Positions 25,801 to 33,211 of a stretch of 35,408 nt of DNA are shown piece after piece. Each line of letters starts with the position of its first letter. Positions within the stretch are counted from its first letter, which is position 1. Position numbers and translations under genes: made by a program. The notes beneath the pieces were generated by a model. That model ran no database searches. It saw only the letters and a program-made list of their open reading frames with translations, and was not told the origin of the DNA. This stretch comes from Verrucomicrobiota bacterium (lineage in GTDB: Bacteria; Verrucomicrobiota; Verrucomicrobiia; Verrucomicrobiales; Akkermansiaceae), in assembly GCA_026397725.1 (NCBI GenBank), contig JAPLUI010000199.1, positions 1-35,408 on the forward strand, read 5' to 3'.

Positions 25801-25971
25801 CGCAGCGAGACCCGGGGCCTTGGCGAGGATCATCACCTGCACGTTGGTGACGTCCGGAAAGGCGTCGATCGGCAATGCCCGCCATGCCATCAGGCCGGCC
25901 ACCATCAGGCCGGCGACGCCCATGATCACCAGAAACCGCTGCTTGAGAATGAATTTGATAAACGTGCTCAT
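22885..25971 (-). CDS. czcA: Heavy-metal RND efflux pump, inner-membrane subunit (CzcA/CusA family)
   Basis: A full-length 1028-residue pump. N-terminal LPIDAFPDVTNVQVMI is the family signature. The fourth-helix motif reads MVVDASIVVVEN with D401, the proton-relay aspartate of heavy-metal RND pumps. Two periplasmic domains and twelve membrane helices are in the usual order. For metal choice, CusA of E. coli uses three periplasmic methionines; here the region of the first is INVVRLPNASLD and that of the third is RVNELISGVKSD with Glu, as in CzcA, so divalent cations (Co, Zn, Cd or Ni) are more likely than Cu(I)/Ag(I). That reading rests on visual alignment. It is the last intact gene of the operon; 31 bp separate it from the adaptor gene. 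Confidence 0.95.
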   Translation of the reverse strand: MSTFIKFILKQRFLVIMGVAGLMVAGLMAWRALPIDAFPDVTNVQVMILAKAPGLAAVDVEQRVSYPIELVMRGLPRVKQVRSLSKAGLSQVVIVFEDGVDTYWTRQVVFERLSMARDQLPAGVAPELGPISTGLGEVLQYTVEGEGKSAMELRTVQDWIIAPLLKPLPGVNEVNSFGGKVKQYQVLVTPEKLLKYGLTVGDVVAAVEQGNANAAGGVVVRDWEQLYMRGVGLLKDIPDIERIVLKSKDGSPVYIRDVAEVTIGTEPRQGAVSRDGKGEAVAGMIIMLKGENSKDVVSRVKAQIEKLKDTLPAGVRLNVFYDRTSLIEACIKTVVDALLAGGIFVIIVLFLFVAEFRTALIVVFSLPLTFLVSFIVMGSVGLTSNLMSLGGLAFSVGMVVDASIVVVENVRRHLAHRTGVEHKRRIVMEAVVEVAKPVSFSVLIIAIILVPLFTLQGIEGKMFAPLAATMLIALMVSLVVALTAVPVLAEKFLLQQPEREFGFIRRFHSGYMCLLGKAVRHPAWTLGISGGVLVASCAFIPLVGTEFMPPLDEGSIAINVVRLPNASLDGSVEVAGFIEKRLQKFPEIESVISKTGRAEISEDPMGPEQTDVFIMLKPRQQWGTGRNKAELVDAIQQDLGQLPGLRYSFSQPIALRVNELISGVKSDLAIKVFGPDLEILKTFCDRAAAILQGVDGSRDVKVEMVSGMAQIDAVIDREILARYGIKIAEVNAVIEAAIAGKTATTLIEEQRRFAVVVRFPEAARRDIPDLERLLIATPAGGRVQLAQIAKFTTIEAPAQISRENGMRRVVAEVNIRGRDLGGFVSEVQGKLAPLVKGLPSGYYVEYGGQFENQQRAMRQLAIVVPMALLLIMVLLYMALGSVWHALLVLLNLPFALIGGVIAVVAFKMPLSVSAAVAFIVLLGIAVQNGVVLIAFFRQLREAGESVIDTVTKGCNLRFRPLFMTALTSFIGHLPMLYATGSGADIQKPLAVVVMGGLITSTLLTLIVLPTLYALFANRFDPVAKHVEI

Positions 25972-26002
25972 AAGAATGATCCTCCGGGGGGCTGGGACAT
26001 CG

Positions 26003-27352
26003 TCAGTCGGCGCAACCCGCGCCCATCTTCGCCTTGAGCACGTCGGATTTCAGGATGAACGCGCCATCGGTGACGATCATCTGCCCCGACGTGAGACCTT
26101 TCAGGATCTCGATGCCTTCGGCGAAGTCGCGGCCTTTCTTCACGTTAGTCCTGAGGTAGTAGTCGTCCTGCATGTGGGTGAACACGAAGTCCACTCCCTC
26201 ATCGGCGAGCAGCGCCACTTTGGGGATGGCCAGCACCTCTTCGTCGGTGGTGATGAAGATGCGGCCCTGGCAGAACATGCCCGGCCGCAAGCGTCGATCC
26301 TTGTTGGCAATGACCGTACGCACTTTGATCGTGCGCGTGGCTTCATCCATGGTCGGGGCGATGTAGTTCATCTGGCCGCGGAACCGGGTTTCCGGAAACG
26401 CGGGGACGGCTAGCTCGACCGGTATCCCGTCGGCAAGCTTGCGGCTCAGCACCAGGCCCAAATCCCGCTCATACACGCCGCCCCACACCCACACGCTGTC
26501 GAGGTCGGCCAGAATCATCGTGTCCTTGCCCGGTTCGACGAGTTCTCCAACCACGGCGTGCTTCTCGATGACGGTGCCGTTCATGGGGGCACGCACGGCA
26601 AGCGACCCGCTCAGGCTGTTGTGGTTGTTAGGGTCCAGCTTGGCGACATCGTCCTCCGTCAAGCCCAGGACATGGAGTTTCTGTTCCGATGCTTTCAACG
26701 CGATCTGATACTCCTCGTGCTTCATTTGCGCCTCGATCATGTCGCTTTCGGGCCCGACCTTCTTGTCATACAAACTTTTCTCGCGGAGGAAGTTCCTGCC
26801 GGAAAGTTCGGCCATGGCGGTGTTTTTTTCCCAGTCGCTCAGGGCCTGGCCGAGTTCCACGCTGTCCAAGGTGTAGAGGATCTCGCCGGTGGTGACCTCG
26901 GCGCCGATGTCCACGTTGACCGCGCGAATGACGCCTGGAATGCGCGGGCTCAAATGCACGGCGGAGTTCTCGTTCATGCGGACTTCACCGGTGATGTTCA
27001 CGGCGGTGGTCATCTTGCTTTTCACCAGCCGGATGGTCTTCACCAAGCCGGTGCCGGTTCCCTCGGCCGGTTTCATGAGCGAGGGGTCCACCTTGACAAC
27101 CCCGACCTCATATCGGCACTCATCGCACTCGATCGTCAGCCCATGCGGGCACTTGGTCTGGAGCACTTGTTCGACCGTGAGGTCTCCAACCACTCCCTCC
27201 TGTTGCTCTTCACCTTCCGCAGCGACCTCGCGCTTGCCCGCTGCCGCATGCTTGCCGCAACCGGCCACCACCAAGATCCCCCCGGCAATTCCAACCAGCA
27301 TCAGCCAATTCCTCAAATTTGTGGTCACCTTCATATCTTTGTTAGTTATCAT
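26003..27352 (-). CDS. czcB: RND efflux periplasmic adaptor (CzcB/CusB family) lipoprotein
   Basis: A 449-residue membrane-fusion protein. A signal with lipobox VVAGC puts the lipidated cysteine at residue 32. Residues C68, H70, C76 and C79 (CPHGLTIECDEC) form a cysteine-rich segment before the adaptor core, a possible metal-binding site. The barrel-sandwich region (SPRIPGVIRAVNVDIGAEVTTGE), the helical hairpin and the matching half (VRAPMNGTVIEKHAVVGELVEPG) are followed by the beta-barrel domain and the CzcB-type end LKAKMGAGCAD. It bridges pump and outer-membrane channel. ATG 27352 is used; ATG 27334 also works. Confidence 0.92.
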   Translation of the reverse strand: MITNKDMKVTTNLRNWLMLVGIAGGILVVAGCGKHAAAGKREVAAEGEEQQEGVVGDLTVEQVLQTKCPHGLTIECDECRYEVGVVKVDPSLMKPAEGTGTGLVKTIRLVKSKMTTAVNITGEVRMNENSAVHLSPRIPGVIRAVNVDIGAEVTTGEILYTLDSVELGQALSDWEKNTAMAELSGRNFLREKSLYDKKVGPESDMIEAQMKHEEYQIALKASEQKLHVLGLTEDDVAKLDPNNHNSLSGSLAVRAPMNGTVIEKHAVVGELVEPGKDTMILADLDSVWVWGGVYERDLGLVLSRKLADGIPVELAVPAFPETRFRGQMNYIAPTMDEATRTIKVRTVIANKDRRLRPGMFCQGRIFITTDEEVLAIPKVALLADEGVDFVFTHMQDDYYLRTNVKKGRDFAEGIEILKGLTSGQMIVTDGAFILKSDVLKAKMGAGCAD

Positions 27353-27375
27353 TTCGATTCACGAACCATCTGATT

Positions 27376-28686
27376 TCAGTTGGCGGGCAGCGGTTCGGCC
27401 ATGGCTTCGAGATCGGCCCGCGCCGCGTTCAACTCGAAGAGTTTCTTCTGATAGGCCAGGCGGGCCTCGGCGGTGGTGCGTTGGATGTCCAACAGATCGA
27501 TGAAACCGAATTTGCCCTCATCGAATCCGGTCTGCACCAGGCGCAAGGCCTGCTCGCTCTTGGGCAGGATGCGCTCGCGGTGGGCCGCCACCTGAGTTGC
27601 CGCCGCGTTATAGCGTGCGAGCGCCGCCCGCCAGGCGGCGAGCAAGGCCTGTTGGGTGGCGGCAATCCCGGCGTCGGCCTCGCGCACGCCGGCCTGCGCT
27701 TCGTGCTGCTTGCCCTGGTTGCGGTCAAACAGAGGCAGGGGAATGGTGAGGCGGAACTCCATCAGGTTCTCATTGGCCGCTTCGTCCCGGCCACCCGCCA
27801 CGCCCACCTTCACGTCGGGCCGCGGTTCCAGGCCGGCCCGCCGCAAGGTCGCTACCGCCTGGTCGCGGCGGGCGCGGGCGGCAACCATCGCCGGATGCCC
27901 GGCCAGCAGGGCCGAGGGTGCCACGCGCAGCAGCAAGAGATCACCCGCCTCGTCGGGCCCTGCCGTCAGTGGTGTACCGCTCAAGTCGGGTCGTCCTAAC
28001 AGCAGCGCCAGGGCCTGCCGGGCCACGGCGGCTTCACGGGCGGCATCGGTTTCTTCGGCCTTGGTTTGCTCGAGTTGGATTTCAGCGCGGAGTTGTTCTT
28101 GCAGGGCGATCTCTCCGGCCGCATTGCGTTTGGCTGCCGCCGCTGCCGCCGCGTCCGCCACCTTGACCAAGTCGGCGGCCACGGCTGCGGAACGTTCCGC
28201 GGTTTGCACCTGATAGTACGCGATTTTGACCTCCTTCACCAGCTCCGCACGCTTGAGCCGCCACTCCGCCGCGCCCACCGCCGCGTCGGCGACACCGATT
28301 TCACGGTCGGCTTTTTTCTTACCGGGATAGGGTACGGCCTGAGAGATGCCGAGCATGTTTTTGGATTGCGCCGGGCGCGACCGGTTGATGGGCAGGTCTT
28401 CGACGGAGAGTTCGAGTTCCGGGTTCGGCCACGCGCGGGCCTGGAGGGCTCGGCCGGCGGCGGCCTCCTTGCGTGCGCCGCTCGCCTGGAGTTGCGGATT
28501 GTGCATCAAGGCCAGGCGAATCGCCCGGTCGAGCGACAGGGTGCCGTCTGCGGGGGCGGCCGTCTGCGTCGCGCTTGGCCGCGACTTTTTCGGCACACGC
28601 GGCGGTTCGGCAGCGCAGCCCGGCAGCGTCACTGACGCCGCCACTCCAAGGCATAACAGACATGTCAAAATTAGTTCCTGCTTCAT
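27376..28686 (-). CDS. czcC: Outer-membrane efflux channel (CzcC/TolC family)
   Basis: A 436-residue protein. A signal peptide ends in the lipobox LPGC (Cys24), so it is probably an outer-membrane lipoprotein, as in many CzcC proteins. The channel fold appears as two long helical repeats: LSLDRAIRLALMHNPQLQASGARKEAAAGR starts the first, and the second contains the beta strand RLTIPLPLFDRNQGK, a family landmark. FDEGKFGFIDLLDIQRTTAEARLAYQ is the conserved end of repeat two. The gene is 23 bp upstream of czcB and clearly in the same operon. Confidence 0.92.
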   Translation of the reverse strand: MKQELILTCLLCLGVAASVTLPGCAAEPPRVPKKSRPSATQTAAPADGTLSLDRAIRLALMHNPQLQASGARKEAAAGRALQARAWPNPELELSVEDLPINRSRPAQSKNMLGISQAVPYPGKKKADREIGVADAAVGAAEWRLKRAELVKEVKIAYYQVQTAERSAAVAADLVKVADAAAAAAAKRNAAGEIALQEQLRAEIQLEQTKAEETDAAREAAVARQALALLLGRPDLSGTPLTAGPDEAGDLLLLRVAPSALLAGHPAMVAARARRDQAVATLRRAGLEPRPDVKVGVAGGRDEAANENLMEFRLTIPLPLFDRNQGKQHEAQAGVREADAGIAATQQALLAAWRAALARYNAAATQVAAHRERILPKSEQALRLVQTGFDEGKFGFIDLLDIQRTTAEARLAYQKKLFELNAARADLEAMAEPLPAN

Positions 28687-28768
28687 AAGATGCTGAGTTC
28701 AACGGGTGATTCGAGCCATGCTGGAGATGGCCACGAAGCGGCCAGAGCTGGCACGGCGTCCAGACTTC

Positions 28769-28789
28769 GTCAGGCGGCAAGCGCCTGAC
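28769..28789 (-). other. Hairpin between the Cys-rich protein gene and czcC
   Basis: GTCAGGCG (28769-28776) and CGCCTGAC (28782-28789) pair perfectly over 8 bp with a 5-nt loop, 10 bp past the cysteine-rich protein's stop. There is no T tract, so it may stabilise the upstream message or attenuate rather than terminate. Confidence 0.4.
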
Positions 28790-28798
28790 CGGCAAGCA

Positions 28799-29308
28799 TC
28801 AGCACACGGCCGATGGCGCGCGCGGTGCGGGAGCCGCGCGAAACACAAAATGCCAGACCCGGCTCCACCCCGGCGGGGCGCCGGTGGCTTCAGTGAGGTT
28901 GACCACTGGCGGCAACAGGCGGCGGCAAGCCATGGGTGCCGGCGAGTCGCCGCAACCCCAGCACGCCATGGGCGTCGCCTTCGAGGCTGTCTCGAAGAAA
29001 TAATTTCCGGACTCGACGATTTTGCAGACCCCGGAATGGCACTCGGAGGCCCCGCCACAACTGGCCCGGCCCTGGCAGCAGCCGGGATTGGTGCCACATG
29101 CCTGACCCTCGCAACACGCGGAATCGTCGCAGCAGCTTCTCAAGCTCGCCAATTGGCAATGCATGGTCAATGGCAGCCAGCAGACTGCCAACCACAATGC
29201 CAGCAATCGCGCGGAACGTGTCAACGGGCGGAGGCTAAAACACGGATGCGGGCGGTGCAACCTCTTTTCCGGGAAATCTTTTAACACCGCTTGCCATTGC
29301 CCACCCAT
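28799..29308 (-). CDS. Cysteine-rich exported protein leading the metal-efflux operon
   Basis: 169 residues from ATG 29308; the start is uncertain (ATG 29383 is upstream, TTG codons lie nearer the membrane segment). A hydrophobic segment, RLLALWLAVCWLPLTM, would export or anchor it. Immediately after comes a segment with repeated CC and CxC-like spacings (CDDSACCEGQACG, CCQGRASCGG) holding over ten cysteines, then KIVESGNYFFE and a further CWGC. I recognise no named family. Cysteine clusters of this density bind soft metals, so a periplasmic metal-binding or sensing role next to czcCBA is a reasonable inference. It is the first gene of the operon on this strand. Confidence 0.65.
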   Translation of the reverse strand: MGGQWQAVLKDFPEKRLHRPHPCFSLRPLTRSARLLALWLAVCWLPLTMHCQLASLRSCCDDSACCEGQACGTNPGCCQGRASCGGASECHSGVCKIVESGNYFFETASKATPMACWGCGDSPAPMACRRLLPPVVNLTEATGAPPGWSRVWHFVFRAAPAPRAPSAVC

Positions 29309-30025
29309 GATGGTCGAGGGCGATTCGGAACCGGTGCAAAGCGGAGATACCAGCCCAACCGGCGGTGTCGTTGCCTTGGGCAAAATCGCCCCTCCGTGAC
29401 TTGGTTGTCATGCACCCAGGCGTTTGCCGCGTGAGACAACTCCCGGCGCTAACACCTTTGCCACCGGCCGCCACAACCTGACAATATCCAGGGATCCCGT
29501 CACTGCTCCCTGGACTTCAGCGGGTGAGAATTCCCCCAGGTCCTGATTTTGATCCCTCTGCTTGCCAACCATGCGCTGCATGCTGCTCCGACCTCGGTAC
29601 TCAGCCCGCGCAAACGGCGAAGTTCCCGGTCTGCGGGCATTTCGTCCGTATGGCGCATTCGCTTGAATTCGCCGACTTTGTGCGAATGTGGGAGCGGTTT
29701 CGGGATGGCTTTCATGCGCTCGCGAGTGCTGGGGAATTGCGGTGGGAGGTGGCACGTGTGAGAAAGCAGACAAAGTGGGGATTGGAGGGCGGGTGTGTGA
29801 GGGGGGGCCTGCGGTGCGATTGCGGACATCCGCACACCGTCCACCCAAATGCAATCAAAGTTCTTACGACTCGGCAAGTTATACCTTGGTATAATGTCAA
29901 CGGCTAGAAAAACCGGCCGCCTCACTGCCCTTGAGGTCCTGCGCCGCGACTTCCCGGGCGTCCCCTTGACAGGAGAATGCAGAAATACAATTGGAAACCA
30001 TGCGCTGGTCTCCCGGCTATCTCCA
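29309..30025. other. 717-bp gap without a convincing gene
   Basis: Lies between the 3' end of the esterase gene and the start of the metal operon, so it should hold the operon's promoter and the esterase's terminator; I could not assign either. It contains a short palindrome GGGC/GCCC around AAAATC near 29380-29392 and the inverted repeat at 29879-29894. Open frames on both strands are low-complexity or Arg/Pro-rich and show no family features. No T-tract hairpin was seen after the esterase stop. Confidence 0.6.
29879..29894. promoter_or_regulatory. 16-bp inverted repeat, possible operator
   Basis: TTATACC-TT-GGTATAA has perfect 7-bp arms. On the plus strand it includes TATAAT (29890-29895), and on the minus strand TTGACA begins at about 29899, so promoter-like hexamers overlap it without a consensus spacing. 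The gene it would serve is unclear. Confidence 0.4.
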
Positions 30026-32983
30026 TCACGGCGTGGCTTCCACCGCCACCTCGCAGAACGTCAGCGCGGCGATGCCGTTCTTGCCGTAGAGCAGGGTCTT
30101 GGGATCCCATCTTCTGTCCTGCACATAGGTGATGGTTTTCGCGGTGGCGGGTGCTGTCAGCTTGAGCTTGAGCACGTTGCCGGACACCGTGCCCGAGGCG
30201 ACCTTGCCGGCTTCGCCGTCCAGATAGAATTGGCCGGCCAGGGCGTCGATCCAGGCGACCGGCTGGTCGAACTCCAGCACGATCTCGTCTTGCCGGGCAC
30301 TGGGATAGGTGGCCTTCCTGAGGTCGGGCGCCGTGACGGATTCGGCGACCGCCTTCCCGTAATTGTCCCGCTCCACCAGGGGGCCCATCAGACGGGCCAT
30401 TTCCGCGTAGCCGGCAGCCGGATAATGACAACCCCCTTCCGGCTTGATGCCGAGAGTGGACATGACACTCATGTTGGAGTAAAGGCGCGGCAGGACCCGT
30501 TGCAAGTCCCGCAATTTGTCACTATTCCGGGTTCCCCCTTGGCTGCAGGCATTCGGCCAGATCTGATAGACATAATAGTGCTGGAGATTGGGCATGTCCT
30601 GTTTCCAGGCCGCCGACATATCCACAAAATACTGCTGATAGGTCTCCCAGCCGTAGCCGCCATCGGGGCCATCGGTGCCCTGGTCGGCTTCACCCTGGTG
30701 CCACAACACGCCGCGAATCCCGTGGGTCAGCCTGGCTTGCCTGACCCGCTGCAACATGCGTCCGTAGATCGTGGTTGCGTCCGTGGGAGTGGCCGGGTTT
30801 TTCTGGTGCTGGTCGATGCGGGTGCCGCCGACCGCGCCGTTGATGATGCAAATCGGAATCTTCTGGCTTTCGACCAGGTGCTTGGCAAGGTCCATGCCCC
30901 AATAGCCGATCTGCCACTGGCCACCCTCCTTACGGACCGCCTTGCCCCAGCCCTTGCTGACATCGCCCTCCATGGAGCCGAAACTCCGAATCCATTCGCT
31001 GGTGTATTCGTCCTTGTCCGCCCCCCAGTCCGTGGAGACCGCGTTGGATTGCCCCTCGATCAGATAGGCGTCGCCGCACACCAGATTGGCAGCGGTATGC
31101 AACACCTTGCCGGTGGTCCCGCGCTTGGAACCGAACTCGACTTTGTATTTGATGAGGCCGGCTTTCAGCTTGATGGCGAAGGCATACGCGTGGTCCGCCG
31201 TGGGTTTCCGGGTTTCGGTCTTGATGAGCTTGTCGTCGGCATAGACGTTAAGGATGACGGCATCGGCGGCGTCCGTTAGGATTCCGTGGTAGTAGAGCGT
31301 GCCCTCGTTCTTGTCATCGCGGGCATAGAACTGATTGTCCACCGGCTTCTCATCCTGGTCCGGTGTCCGTTGCACCCAGGGATCCTTCACGGGCTCCTTG
31401 ACCGCGATCCGGATCGTCTGGGTGACAGGCTTGCCGCCGTTATTCAGCGTGGCCGTCACGGCCATGGTCCCGCTGTTTTGCGAGCGCCTGAGGATCAGTT
31501 TCCCGGCATCAAGGTCCTTGATCACCGCGATGCCGGCGATGTTCCACGCAAGCTGCGGACTGCCAGCGCCCTTGGCCTGCATGGCCGGGAGGTTCGAGAT
31601 TTGGGGCACCACCTCGATGGTCTCCCGGCCATTCCACTGCGTCGGCGATTTCAGCGTGAACACCGGATCGGGGATGTCCTCACGGATCGTCACCGGAATG
31701 TCCAGGACCCTGACAGTATTCGGATAGACCGCCTTGAAGCGGAGGGTGAGCGCCTGGTCGCCTGTCACCCGGCCCGCATCCAGGGTGAAATGGAAGCGGT
31801 CCACGGCGGCGATGGTTTCCTGGTCGCCTCGCTTCAAGATCCAATAGATCTTCTGTGCGCCGCCGGCCTTGGCCGTCACTGCGGCACGCTTGCCTTCCAG
31901 CATGCTGATGCTTTTCGCCGAGACCGCGAAGTCCGTGCCCGCCTGCACCAGCGGCCCGACCAAGGTTTGCAGGGACTGCTGGTTGGCGTATTGCAGCTTC
32001 ACCCAGTCGGCGGAGCGCGTGACCTTGGAGATCCGCACCTCGTCCATCTCGCCGACAAACCGGTAGTTGTCATACCAGCCGCCAAGATACAGCCGCGCCG
32101 GACTCTTGAGCGCCAGCGGGGCGCCAGTGGAAGTCGAGACGCCGTCGAGGACGCCATTCACATAGAGCCGTGAATCGCCATGCTGGTAGGTGTGGACCAC
32201 ATGAATCCACTGGGAGGTGGCGAGGGTGCTGGCACCCGCGACATCCGCACCGGAAAAGTAACACTCGATTTTCATGTGAGGCGGATTGAAGAACTGCAGC
32301 ATCACCTTGCCCTGCCCCGCCTCGTTGCCCCAGGCGAGGACGGTCGCATTCGACTGCTCGCCCCTGAACCAGGCTTCGGTGGTGTGGGGACTGGAACCGG
32401 TCGGATAGGTGGTGATGTTTTCACCGAAGGCGATGCCCTTGCCGCCGGGAAAATGGCGGCTCTTGCCAATCATGCCGGCCGCCGGGGTGGTGCCGGTATC
32501 CTTCGCCACGAGCGTGCCGGCTTCATCCTTCAGCGGCTCGTTCATGTGCCAGACGCTTAGGAAACCGTTGGATTCATTGAATACCGCAGTGCCGCTGGAT
32601 TCTGCGGGCGCATCGGCCTTGCCCCAGAACATCTTGAGTTCCTGCCGCGCGTTGCCCTTGATGCTTGGCACCCGCACCCAGATGCTCGCCGTGCCGGCGG
32701 CCGCGTCCCAGTCATCGATCTGATAGGCCAGGGCTTTGCCTGCGGCGGCAAACCGGAGATCCCCGCCCATGGCTTGTGCCTGGGAAAAATCGAACCATTC
32801 CTGGTCCAGACGCACCAGCAAGGGGAAGTTTTCTTCTGCGGCTGCGGCCGGCAGGTTCGCGCCGTCGGGCGTGGTCAGGATCGCAAGCGACCCTGAATGC
32901 TGCCAGCCCTGATACTGGGCAATGGCCTGAGGCGAGACTCCGGCGAGCATGGCGACGGTGGTTAGCAGTGCGGTGTGGTTCAT
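30026..32983 (-). CDS. Exported sialate O-acetylesterase-like enzyme with DUF2341 and LamG domains
   Basis: 985 residues starting MNHTALLTTVAMLAGVSPQAIAQ, a signal peptide, at ATG 32983. Order: DUF2341-like domain (about 30-125, with FPLLVRLDQEWFDFSQAQ), concanavalin/LamG-type carbohydrate-binding fold (about 170-330, with EAWFRGEQS, SRLYVNG and GEMDEVRISKVTRSADW), Ig-like strands (about 345-540), then the SGNH/SASA esterase domain. The nucleophile is S646 in LIEGQSNA, LWHQGEAD matches the block-III region, and H853 in GGCHYPAAGY is the catalytic histidine. SASA enzymes remove O-acetyl groups from sialic acids or from plant polysaccharides such as xylan; the substrate here is open. The 190-bp gap upstream (to 33211) shows no clear gene. 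Confidence 0.92.
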   Translation of the reverse strand: MNHTALLTTVAMLAGVSPQAIAQYQGWQHSGSLAILTTPDGANLPAAAAEENFPLLVRLDQEWFDFSQAQAMGGDLRFAAAGKALAYQIDDWDAAAGTASIWVRVPSIKGNARQELKMFWGKADAPAESSGTAVFNESNGFLSVWHMNEPLKDEAGTLVAKDTGTTPAAGMIGKSRHFPGGKGIAFGENITTYPTGSSPHTTEAWFRGEQSNATVLAWGNEAGQGKVMLQFFNPPHMKIECYFSGADVAGASTLATSQWIHVVHTYQHGDSRLYVNGVLDGVSTSTGAPLALKSPARLYLGGWYDNYRFVGEMDEVRISKVTRSADWVKLQYANQQSLQTLVGPLVQAGTDFAVSAKSISMLEGKRAAVTAKAGGAQKIYWILKRGDQETIAAVDRFHFTLDAGRVTGDQALTLRFKAVYPNTVRVLDIPVTIREDIPDPVFTLKSPTQWNGRETIEVVPQISNLPAMQAKGAGSPQLAWNIAGIAVIKDLDAGKLILRRSQNSGTMAVTATLNNGGKPVTQTIRIAVKEPVKDPWVQRTPDQDEKPVDNQFYARDDKNEGTLYYHGILTDAADAVILNVYADDKLIKTETRKPTADHAYAFAIKLKAGLIKYKVEFGSKRGTTGKVLHTAANLVCGDAYLIEGQSNAVSTDWGADKDEYTSEWIRSFGSMEGDVSKGWGKAVRKEGGQWQIGYWGMDLAKHLVESQKIPICIINGAVGGTRIDQHQKNPATPTDATTIYGRMLQRVRQARLTHGIRGVLWHQGEADQGTDGPDGGYGWETYQQYFVDMSAAWKQDMPNLQHYYVYQIWPNACSQGGTRNSDKLRDLQRVLPRLYSNMSVMSTLGIKPEGGCHYPAAGYAEMARLMGPLVERDNYGKAVAESVTAPDLRKATYPSARQDEIVLEFDQPVAWIDALAGQFYLDGEAGKVASGTVSGNVLKLKLTAPATAKTITYVQDRRWDPKTLLYGKNGIAALTFCEVAVEATP

Positions 32984-33211
32984 GAGGGTTTGATTACCGC
33001 TGCCTGGTGGGGATTCTTGCAATGGATTGATGATGGATGATAGGCGTCAGTGTCTGATGGAAGAGTGGCGATGGACCTGTAGCGTCGCAGGTTTTCTGGC
33101 GCTAGGAATGCCATCGCACCGCAGAGGCCCGACAAGCGCGACGGCCATATCCGGAGCGAAGCAACGATGGCCAGCGGCAACCCGCCGCGACAATTCCATG
33201 CTCTTCAGTCC

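Noticed and set aside
22885..25971. Assignment as a Cu/Ag-specific CusA
   Set aside because: At least two of the three CusA methionine positions look like CzcA residues by visual alignment, so the pump is called CzcA/CusA family with divalent cations more likely.
29849..31279. 476-codon plus-strand frame opposite the esterase
   Set aside because: The minus strand encodes a recognisable three-domain enzyme with catalytic residues; the antisense frame has no motif.
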